This document shows positions 1 through 6,900 of a stretch of 24,199 bases of DNA, piece by piece. Where the stretch lies: positions 1 through 24,199 of the forward strand of contig DASWXL010000143.1 of assembly GCA_036405495.1 (NCBI GenBank). Direction: 5' to 3'. Position numbers and translations under genes: made by a program. A model generated the notes under the pieces. That model did no database searches, had not been told where the DNA came from, and saw only the letters and a list, made by a program, of their open reading frames with translations. Source of the stretch: DASWTL01 sp036405495 (lineage in GTDB: Bacteria; Bacteroidota; Bacteroidia; Sphingobacteriales; Sphingobacteriaceae). Every line of letters starts with the position of its first letter. Positions within the stretch are counted from its first letter, which is position 1.

Positions 1-1010
1 CATCCATCGACAAGGCGGTAGCTCACGAGAAAACCATGAACGATCCTTCTGCCTGGACTTATAAAGCGTTGATCTATGCTGATCTGGCTTTGAAGGATAG
101 CGTTCCGACAACTTCAGCACCTTTACTGAATGAAGCTGTTGCTGCTTTACAGAAAGCGGTTTCACTTGATAAGGAGGGCGCCAATAAAGAAAACCTTGAA
201 AAGGTAAATAACCTGCTGGCACAGTACCACATGAATACCGGTGTCAAAGCATATCAGGATAAAAACTTCAAAAATGCATATGAGGCATTTAATAAATCGC
301 TTACATACCGTCCTGGTGATACAACGATCACTTATTATGCCGGCTTATCAGCGATCAACGGGCAGGATTATCCCGCGGCTATTAAGTCGTATCAGGAGCT
401 TGTAAAGACAAATTTTTCTGAGAACAAACAGATCTATCTTGACCTGTCAAGAATTTACGCTTTGCAAAAGGATACCGCATCTGCGATCCGTGTGGCCGCT
501 GAGGGAAGTGCAAAATATCCGACCGATACTGAGCTGGCAAGACAGGAGATCGAACTGAACCTGTTGGCTGGGAAGGAAAAAGAAGTGATTGGAAGGATCT
601 CCGCACAGGCAGAAAAAGAGCCTGAGAACAAACTGTATCCATTTTATCTTGGTGTAGCTTATGCTGCCGCTAATGATAACGCAAAAGCTGAAGAAGCATA
701 CAAAAAAGCCATCGCGATCGATCCGAACTTTGTTGATGCGACGTTAAACATCGGCGGTTTAATTCTTAACAACGGAATTGACCTCTACAACACGGCAAAT
801 AAACTTCCGCAGAGCAAGCAAAAAGAATATGATGCGATGATGAAAAAGGCTCATGCAGAATTTGACAGAGCATTACCATACCTGCAAAAGGCGACTGAAC
901 TGAGTCCTAACTCTCGTATGGCCTGGGAAAACCTGAGAGCATACTATCAGGCAAAAAGGAACACAGCTAAAATTGACGAGATCAATAAAAAGCTGGCGAC
1001 AATCGAGTAA
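1..1010 (+). CDS. Tetratricopeptide repeat protein, 5' end outside the window
   Basis: The reading frame is open from the first bases of the window (codons start at base 3) to a TAA at 1008-1010, so the ATG at 36 is internal and the gene is cut at its 5' end. The visible 335 or so residues are alpha-helical repeats of TPR type. One repeat begins at NTGVKAYQDKNFKNAYEAF, and the clearest, near the C-terminal third, has YLGVAYAAANDNAKAEEAY followed by an IDPNF turn. TPR arrays are protein-protein interaction scaffolds; in Bacteroidota many are periplasmic or lipoprotein, but the N-terminus that would show export is missing. The partner and process cannot be told. A strong terminator follows 17 bp after the stop, so this is the last gene of its unit. 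Confidence 0.85.
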   Translation, partial: SIDKAVAHEKTMNDPSAWTYKALIYADLALKDSVPTTSAPLLNEAVAALQKAVSLDKEGANKENLEKVNNLLAQYHMNTGVKAYQDKNFKNAYEAFNKSLTYRPGDTTITYYAGLSAINGQDYPAAIKSYQELVKTNFSENKQIYLDLSRIYALQKDTASAIRVAAEGSAKYPTDTELARQEIELNLLAGKEKEVIGRISAQAEKEPENKLYPFYLGVAYAAANDNAKAEEAYKKAIAIDPNFVDATLNIGGLILNNGIDLYNTANKLPQSKQKEYDAMMKKAHAEFDRALPYLQKATELSPNSRMAWENLRAYYQAKRNTAKIDEINKKLATIE

Positions 1011-1027
1011 CGACAATTGCATGCCAC

Positions 1028-1069
1028 AAGAAAGCCGTTCAGGAATATTCTGAACGGCTTTCTTTTTTC
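1028..1069 (+). terminator. Rho-independent terminator after the TPR gene
   Basis: A perfect 15-bp inverted repeat, AAGAAAGCCGTTCAG (1028-1042) and its complement (1050-1064), encloses a 7-nt loop (1043-1049) and runs into a T-rich tail. The left arm is A-rich, so the minus-strand transcript also ends in U-rich sequence. The hairpin therefore probably also serves the convergent ku gene, which stops at 1107. Confidence 0.9.
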
Positions 1070-1106
1070 TATAGCATGCTGCTTAGGCGAAATACGGCGA
1101 TTTATT

Positions 1107-1880
1107 CTATGCTCCTTTGCGGGTCGTGTTGAGGCTCTGCATAAGCTGGTCAAGAAGGTCGTCGGAGGCAGCCTTTTTGGGTTTGAGCTTTTTAATTGTC
1201 GGACGTTTGCCTTTTGCTTTTAGTTTGATGATATTTAGAAGTTCACTGGTATATTCGTCTTTAAACTTCTCAATATCAAAAGGACCGGTGTACTGATCGA
1301 TAAGAGCAAGGCCGACTTCCAGTTCTTTCTTACCTATACTAATGTCGTCAGGTGTAGCTATTTCTTCGAAAGACCGGATCTCTTCCGCAAAACGGATCCT
1401 GCTTATCACGATCACTTTATCAAGCGGAAAAATGACGCACAATGATTCGCTGCTGCGCAATACAAAGCGCGCAACGCCGGCTTTGCCTGACTTTTGCAGC
1501 GCCTTTAATAAAAGCGCATACGCTTTCTTTCCCTGAGCTTCCGGTTCTGCGTAATAAGAAGTTTCATAGTACATCGGATTAATATCTTTCAATTGCACGA
1601 AGTTCTCGATCTCTACGGTTTTACTCTTTTCGGGACTGGCATCGGCGAAGTCCTGGTCGTCCAGAATTATATAATCATCCTCAAGCTTATAACCTTTGAC
1701 TATTTTTTCATAGGGAACCTCTTTACGGGTATTTTCATTGATCCGCTGATACTTAATACGGGCATGATCGCGACTGTCGAGCATATCCATGCTAAGCGTG
1801 CTGCTTTGTACGGCAGAATATAACTTTATCGGAATGTTAACAAGGCCAAAGCCAATTGATCCTTTCCATATCGATCTCAT
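1107..1880 (-). CDS. ku: Bacterial Ku protein (NHEJ end binding)
   Basis: This 257-aa protein starts MRSIWKGSIGFGLVNIPIKL, the signature beginning of bacterial Ku, and has about the family's usual length. The Ku core runs to roughly residue 210. A lysine-rich tail follows (KAKGKRPTIKKLKPKKAA), matching the basic C-terminal extensions that bind DNA and LigD in other bacteria. Ku forms a homodimeric ring on double-strand DNA ends and recruits LigD for non-homologous end joining. No ligD lies in this window, although the two are often neighbours. The gene begins 9 bp after the stop of the DUF2383 gene on the same strand, so they probably share a transcript. The start is an ATG and the stop a TAG. 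Confidence 0.95.
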   Translation of the reverse strand: MRSIWKGSIGFGLVNIPIKLYSAVQSSTLSMDMLDSRDHARIKYQRINENTRKEVPYEKIVKGYKLEDDYIILDDQDFADASPEKSKTVEIENFVQLKDINPMYYETSYYAEPEAQGKKAYALLLKALQKSGKAGVARFVLRSSESLCVIFPLDKVIVISRIRFAEEIRSFEEIATPDDISIGKKELEVGLALIDQYTGPFDIEKFKDEYTSELLNIIKLKAKGKRPTIKKLKPKKAASDDLLDQLMQSLNTTRKGA

Positions 1881-1889
1881 AGGACGTAT

Positions 1890-2354
1890 TTAAAGTTCTT
1901 TTCCGGCAGGAGGGAAGTATTCAAAATATTTTTTGTCAATTTCCTGAAAGTCTGTTGAAATTGCAGTTCGCTGGCTTATGATCAACGGTCTCAGATCGGA
2001 AAATAAGATCTCTCCCTGAAGGACGTCATCGTAAGCGTCAAGCGCTGCCTGATCGCCATCGCGGCATTTTTCAAGAATTCCCCGTTCGCCGGTGCTGGAC
2101 AGTGATGTTTTGACATTCATCCAGGCACGATGCAGCGAACTCATGATATCACTATGCTCATCCGGATGCACCGTACTATGGCCTGAAATAACCTCGGTTA
2201 ACTGATCTGCAAGCTGCTGCCTGCGTTCTGCAATCTCCATGAATTTATTTTTTAGTTCCAATGATTCCGTCCGGTCGGCAGCTTTGGTATACGTCTCGCG
2301 GGTTTCATCACAGATCTTAATCAAGCGGTGCAATTGTTTGCCAAAATTTTCCAT
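1890..2354 (-). CDS. PA2169 family (DUF2383) four-helix-bundle protein
   Basis: About 154 aa, all helical. The C-terminal half matches the PA2169/DUF2383 family: LHRAWMNVKTSL, then ILEKCRDGDQAALDAYDDVL, which is typically followed by a helix beginning near the LIISQ segment. The fold is ferritin-like; the biochemical role is not established, and members often occur beside stress genes. The frame extends to an ATG at 2468, but I chose the ATG at 2354 (MENFGKQLHRL). The extra 38 residues do not look like the family, and a plausible promoter (2429-2458) lies inside that extension. It is immediately upstream of ku, which suggests co-expression in stationary phase or under desiccation-like stress (inference). 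Confidence 0.82.
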   Translation of the reverse strand: MENFGKQLHRLIKICDETRETYTKAADRTESLELKNKFMEIAERRQQLADQLTEVISGHSTVHPDEHSDIMSSLHRAWMNVKTSLSSTGERGILEKCRDGDQAALDAYDDVLQGEILFSDLRPLIISQRTAISTDFQEIDKKYFEYFPPAGKEL

Positions 2355-2428
2355 AAAGCAGATTTTACTTAAAAAGAACGTCTGCCCGGTTGAATGGTTT
2401 TGTTTTTGCAGAATGCGGTGCGTCGGGT

Positions 2429-2458
2429 AAAAACTAATTGCGATATTATATTGTCCAA
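2429..2458 (-). promoter_or_regulatory. Candidate Bacteroidota promoter for the DUF2383-ku unit
   Basis: Read on the minus strand, a TTG (complement at 2456-2458) is followed after exactly 19 bp by TAGTTTTT (complement at 2429-2436). This resembles the Bacteroidota -33 TTTG / -7 TAnnTTTG pattern at the right spacing; only the last base of the -7 box departs. A start site a few bases downstream would exclude the ATG at 2468 and favour the one at 2354. Found by eye in AT-rich sequence. Confidence 0.4.
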
Positions 2459-2688
2459 TAATTGACATTATGTTAAATAGTAATCTTAAGCTGGCATCAG
2501 CGCATGCTTATTCCCCTTCCTGCTATCGTGAACGTCAAGGACGGAGAAACAACCGACTGATGTTGATCTGAACCATTTGCGCAGGATACTCTTACGCTTC
2601 CGTAAAGAAAACTGACCCCGGACAATTTATTTACATTAATTTTCTTCCGGTACGGCGAAATGATCTATAACGGCGATATATTAAAAGT
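2459..2688. other. Intergenic stretch between DUF4142 and DUF2383 genes
   Basis: No open frame with protein-like character was seen on either strand. It holds a small hairpin (TTACG, loop CTTC, CGTAA at 2592-2605) and two copies of CGGCGA-type sequence near 2652-2675, but no convincing terminator for the DUF4142 gene. Confidence 0.4.
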
Positions 2689-3276
2689 CTAGTTTAACTG
2701 GCTTTCAATGGCCTCAGCCTGCTGCTGATGTAGTTTTATGACTGGAAGATGCTTTTTGAAGTATGCCCGGACCGCGGAATTTTCAGCTTCAGAGGCGGCT
2801 TTCTCCTGAAGATTAACAAGCCTTCCATAATTGCGGCTTACCATTTTCATGTATTTCTGATCAAAGACTGTTCCGGATCTTTCGTTCGTCAGATCCATGA
2901 TCTCACGGTCGTCTGTCTCGTCCATCGGAACATCGAGATTATTCAACGCCGCAATGCTCATTAGTTCCCTGTTAGCAGCCACATGATATTTCACCATTCT
3001 GGCCGCAAAGCTCCTAACCGAATCGTTATCCGCTTTTGTCTGAGCGATCTCTCCTGCCCTCACCTCTTTCATACCAGCCATTGATGCTTTAATTAAGTAT
3101 TTATTGTCGTCGTGAACCAGTGCTTTTGATGAAGCCGCCAACATCATCGGGAGCCCGCCGGCAGTAGCGTTTGTACCCGAAGTATCACCTTTCCGGCCGG
3201 CTTCAGTAATGCCACAAGCCGAAATAACAGTCATTGGAGCTACCAGGCCGAACAGTATCTTTTGCCATGTTTTCAT
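2689..3276 (-). CDS. DUF4142 domain protein, probable lipoprotein
   Basis: 195 aa when started at the ATG at 3276; the longer frame begins at a TTG and adds 22 residues in front of an obvious signal peptide. The N-terminus MKTWQKILFGLVAPMTVISAC ends in a lipobox-like VISAC, so the protein is probably lipid-anchored at Cys21. After a low-complexity linker, the mature part is the helical DUF4142 domain, a ferritin-like bundle. It carries the family's usual features: AQTKADNDSVRSFAARMVKYH, then HVAANRELMSIAALNNLDVP, and a late helix with a conserved KLHQQQAEAI. DUF4142 proteins are common, multi-copy and stress-associated in Bacteroidota; the molecular role is unknown. The gene follows ppc on the same strand with 81 bp between. 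Confidence 0.85.
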   Translation of the reverse strand: MKTWQKILFGLVAPMTVISACGITEAGRKGDTSGTNATAGGLPMMLAASSKALVHDDNKYLIKASMAGMKEVRAGEIAQTKADNDSVRSFAARMVKYHVAANRELMSIAALNNLDVPMDETDDREIMDLTNERSGTVFDQKYMKMVSRNYGRLVNLQEKAASEAENSAVRAYFKKHLPVIKLHQQQAEAIESQLN

Positions 3277-3357
3277 AGTCGCAGAAAAACGTATGTAACT
3301 GGAAAACAATGCGGTTCCTGTTGTGGTTTTGAAGTTCCTCAACCCGAAACAACGAAA

Positions 3358-5928
3358 CTATGCCAGATTGCGTCCTGCATTTACTATTCCGTAGACGGTG
3401 CGGGTGACCAGCTTGCTGTATATCGCAGCCATGTCATCATTGTTATTTTCGTTAAGCTTTTTCAGTGCATAATGCTGGATCACAATGAGCGGAAGTACGA
3501 TTTTCTCGCGCACCGCTATTGATCGCTTTTCTATGGGATAATTTTCCATTAATGCGTCATACCCGCTTAATTCAAGCAGCATCTTTTTGGTGAGCTCAAA
3601 CTCGTCGCGCAACTGTTTCCAGAATCCTCCAAAGACCGGGTCCTTCTCAACGTGAGCCGTCACCCTGAAATCAGATTTGGACATGGACATCATGCAATTA
3701 TCGATCATTGTCTTAAACTGCTCTGAAGACTGATAAAATGCTTTTACCTCGTCCCAGATGCCTTCGTTTTTTGCTGATTGCAGAGCAGTTCCGACTCCAT
3801 AGAATCCAGGTATATTCTGCTTTATCTGACTCCATGACGTCACAAAACTGATCGCCCGAAGCTCATCAAGCTTCAATTCGGCATTCGCGTTGCGTTTTAC
3901 GGGCCGACTGCTGATATTGATCTCGGAGAGCAACTTAAGGGGACTGAATTTTTCGAGATACTTCAGGAATAATGGGTCCTCGCGAAGCTCAATAAAAACC
4001 TCGTGACTTCGTGCGGCCAAACGCTTCAGGATGCCAGCTTCACCGGCTTCCATGGTATTTTTGTCGCGGTGTTCCAGCATGGAAGTAATACTGGCATTAA
4101 GAAGCTGTTCAATATTGTGAATCGCAGTAACGGATGACCCATACTGGCTGCTAATGGTTTGACCCTGAATGGTTACCTGGATATTTGAATTGGCTATGTC
4201 CTTCCCCATCGATGCATAAAAGCGGTGGGTTTTTCCTCCGCCGCGGGCTGGCGGACCACCTCTCCCGTCAAAGAACGTCAGATCGACATTATATTTACGT
4301 GCCACAGCGGTCAGATCGGATTTTGCACGGAATATTGACCAGTTTGCCATTAGATACCCTCCATCTTTGGTGCTGTCTGAGAAGCCCAGCATGATGGTTT
4401 GCCGGTTATTCCGGCGCTTCAGGTGTTGCCGGTAAACGGCGTTTGAATACAAGGTCTCCATCACTTTTCCGGCGTTTTGGAGATCGTTAACGGTTTCAAA
4501 CAAAGGAACAAAATCAACCGTCAGGGCTTCACTTTTCCATCCACTCCACAGAAAAAGCGTCATTAACTGAAGGATGTCCGAAGCTTGCTGAGCGTTGCTG
4601 ATAATGAAGCGATGGCAGGCTTTTTCGCCACCTCCACGCTGTATTTCCGCCATCAGACGGATCGTATCAAGCGTATCGGCCGTGAGTTCATCAGCATCAT
4701 CCGCCGGATAAAAATCATGTTCGGTAAATGTAAAACGGTTCAGCTTTTCGCCTTCAGGTAATTTCGTATAAGCATCTGAAGACATACCGGATACTAAGCC
4801 TTTCTTCAAGCAATAGTTGTAGGCATTTCGTAATTTCCGACTATCCTGACGAATGTCAAGCGAAGCGAAGTAACTGCCAAAGAGCTTAACCTTCATGATG
4901 AGGTCGTCAACCAGTTCAATGAATAAGCCATCGTGCCACTGAAGCAGCACTTGGCGAATGGAATATAAATTACTCATTATGTCTTCCTTTTGATCGACCG
5001 GATCCATTACTTCTATAAAGCTGTTCCGATAGAGCAGATCATACAAAGCAGCCATGTATTGCTCTACCCCCCGGAACGTTATCCGACGCTTAAGTACGCG
5101 AAAATCGCGGTAGTAACATCTGAAAAGTATCGTTCGCAGAAGTTTGCTTACGGCCTTGGTGCTACCGGAGGTCACATTCGGGTTTCCATCGCGATCGCCA
5201 CCCGGCCAGAACCCGAGTTCGATCAGCTGCAGATCCCCGGTGAATGGCAGGTCCAGTTCCTTAACAATTCGCGTTTGTACATCTGCCGAAGCCTGATAAA
5301 ACACGTTTTCCATAAACCATGCTAAACTGACTGCTTCATCAACGGGCGTCGGTTTGTCCTTTTTTAAAAACGGCGTTTTCCCTAATTGCTGCAGTAACAC
5401 GTTTATGCTGGAGAGATCGTTCTTTTGCAAAGCCTGGTTCAGATCAGTAATGATCGACAAAACCTGCCCCGGATAAAACTGTGTCGGATGTGCAGTGAGA
5501 ACGAGTCGCAGCGAAATGGCGTCAAGGGCCGTGATCACTTGTTCTTTATATTTCGGGTCGCTGCTTGCCCTTAATAATATGGGCCTCAGGGAGCTTATAT
5601 CTTCAAAATTAAGCTTTTGAAAGGAGGAATCTTCTATAGCATCGAACAATACAACCTGCCTTTCTATATATTGAATAAAATGAAACAGGAGATCGAAGCG
5701 GTCCGTGTCTTTAGCGTACTTTTCATTTCCGGCAAAGAAGGTTTCAATGATCACTTCGGGCGAGGTCTCATTTTTTACCCCCTCTTCGCAATGGGAGGTA
5801 AAAAACGGCAGCAATGTACCGGTTTGGCGCACCTTATAGAATGGCAGTGCCTGGAATAAACTGTTGTAAAGATCAAACCGGGTAAGTACTTCGCTGTTAA
5901 ATACAGCTTCTTTCTGACTGGATTTCAT
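3358..5928 (-). CDS. ppc: Phosphoenolpyruvate carboxylase, Bacteroidota-type
   Basis: 856 aa from the ATG at 5928; the 7-residue longer form would need a TTG start. It carboxylates phosphoenolpyruvate to oxaloacetate, an anaplerotic reaction feeding the TCA cycle. Visible landmarks: VLTAHPTQF (about 143-151) with the catalytic His; GFWPGGDRDGNPNVT (about 239-253); GFSDSTKDGGYL (about 515-526); and FFDGRGGPPARGGG (about 552-565). The order matches classical PEPC. Two sites depart from the Escherichia coli enzyme: an Asp stands where FHGRGG has its His, and the C-terminus ends GRNLA rather than the invariant NTG. I recall similar variants in other Bacteroidota, so this may be a clade feature rather than damage. 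The start is 41 bp after the dehydrogenase stop, so the two may be co-transcribed. Confidence 0.93.
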   Translation of the reverse strand: MKSSQKEAVFNSEVLTRFDLYNSLFQALPFYKVRQTGTLLPFFTSHCEEGVKNETSPEVIIETFFAGNEKYAKDTDRFDLLFHFIQYIERQVVLFDAIEDSSFQKLNFEDISSLRPILLRASSDPKYKEQVITALDAISLRLVLTAHPTQFYPGQVLSIITDLNQALQKNDLSSINVLLQQLGKTPFLKKDKPTPVDEAVSLAWFMENVFYQASADVQTRIVKELDLPFTGDLQLIELGFWPGGDRDGNPNVTSGSTKAVSKLLRTILFRCYYRDFRVLKRRITFRGVEQYMAALYDLLYRNSFIEVMDPVDQKEDIMSNLYSIRQVLLQWHDGLFIELVDDLIMKVKLFGSYFASLDIRQDSRKLRNAYNYCLKKGLVSGMSSDAYTKLPEGEKLNRFTFTEHDFYPADDADELTADTLDTIRLMAEIQRGGGEKACHRFIISNAQQASDILQLMTLFLWSGWKSEALTVDFVPLFETVNDLQNAGKVMETLYSNAVYRQHLKRRNNRQTIMLGFSDSTKDGGYLMANWSIFRAKSDLTAVARKYNVDLTFFDGRGGPPARGGGKTHRFYASMGKDIANSNIQVTIQGQTISSQYGSSVTAIHNIEQLLNASITSMLEHRDKNTMEAGEAGILKRLAARSHEVFIELREDPLFLKYLEKFSPLKLLSEINISSRPVKRNANAELKLDELRAISFVTSWSQIKQNIPGFYGVGTALQSAKNEGIWDEVKAFYQSSEQFKTMIDNCMMSMSKSDFRVTAHVEKDPVFGGFWKQLRDEFELTKKMLLELSGYDALMENYPIEKRSIAVREKIVLPLIVIQHYALKKLNENNNDDMAAIYSKLVTRTVYGIVNAGRNLA

Positions 5929-5969
5929 AATCTTAGCATCCGAATACAAGCCTCGGAGAGCTAATATAG

Positions 5970-6833
5970 TTAACCATTTATTATTTCACCTCCGTTCGGG
6001 TGCAAAACTTGTCCGGTCATATAGCTCGAGTCGTCCGATGCGAGGAATACATAACACGGCGCAACCTCTTCCGGCTGACCCGGACGCTGCAGGGGCACAT
6101 CCATTCCAAACTTTGCGACATGTTCCTCGGGAAAACTCGACGGGATCAAGGGGGTCCAGATGGGTCCGGGTGCCACACCGTTCACCCGTATACCTTTAGG
6201 CGCCAGGTTTTGCGCCAGGGACCTGATGAATCCCACAATAGCGCCCTTTGTAGACGCATAGTCGATCAGGTGTTTGCTGCCTCTGTATGCAGTCACGGAT
6301 GTACTGCAAATGATAGTGCTTCCCTTTTTCATGTGCTTCAAGGCCGCCTTGGTCAGATAGAAATGCGGAAAGATGTTCGTACGAAAAGTTTTTTCAAGTT
6401 GCTCCTCCGAAATATCCTCAATATTGTTCTGAGGGTATTGCACTGCTGCGTTATGGACAAGAACATCTATGCGACCGAATTTCGCAATAGTGTCATCAAC
6501 AATACTGCGGCAATGGTCTTCATTGGCAATGTCACCGGCTATTAAAAGACAGTCCTGCTTGTAGTCTCTTATGTTCCGCCGGGTTTCCTCGGCGTCCTCC
6601 TGCTCGTTCAGATAGGAAATGACCACATGAGCGCCATGGCGGGCAAAGCTGATGGCGACAGCCCGGCCAATGCCGCTGTCGCCACCGGTAATAATAGCTA
6701 CCTTACCGGCCAGCTTTGAAAACACATCAATGGTTTCGCCCTCAAATGCCGGCGTGGGGGTCATGTCTGATTCCTTGCCGGGTTGCTGTTCCTGCGATTG
6801 AGGTGGAAAGTACTGCTTTTCTTCCTTAGGCAT
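5970..6833 (-). CDS. SDR family oxidoreductase, YghA/GsP39-like
   Basis: 287 aa. A classical short-chain dehydrogenase with an N-terminal extension of about 43 residues rich in Gln, Glu and Pro, typical of the YghA / general stress protein 39 subgroup. The cofactor loop TGGDSGIG is at about 49-56, NAA at about 128-130, the catalytic Ser near 179 in STSVTAYRGS, and Tyr192-x3-Lys196 in DYASTKG. The late PGPIWTPLIP segment and GQVLHPNGGEIING C-terminus fit the same subgroup. The substrate is unknown; the subgroup reduces aldehydes or oxidises alcohols using NAD(P). It lies 67 bp downstream of the outer-membrane gene and 41 bp upstream of ppc, all on one strand. Homologues are general stress proteins in Bacillus. 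Confidence 0.92.
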   Translation of the reverse strand: MPKEEKQYFPPQSQEQQPGKESDMTPTPAFEGETIDVFSKLAGKVAIITGGDSGIGRAVAISFARHGAHVVISYLNEQEDAEETRRNIRDYKQDCLLIAGDIANEDHCRSIVDDTIAKFGRIDVLVHNAAVQYPQNNIEDISEEQLEKTFRTNIFPHFYLTKAALKHMKKGSTIICSTSVTAYRGSKHLIDYASTKGAIVGFIRSLAQNLAPKGIRVNGVAPGPIWTPLIPSSFPEEHVAKFGMDVPLQRPGQPEEVAPCYVFLASDDSSYMTGQVLHPNGGEIING

Positions 6834-6900
6834 CGTTCTGTATGATATATACCTTCTAACAACCGCTGATTTTTACAGTTTGAATGAACAGAAGAAAAGC

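Noticed and set aside
6000..6545. 181-codon open frame on the plus strand opposite the YghA-like dehydrogenase
   Set aside because: It lies fully antisense to a gene with all SDR motifs, and its Cys/His/Arg-rich product resembles no family.
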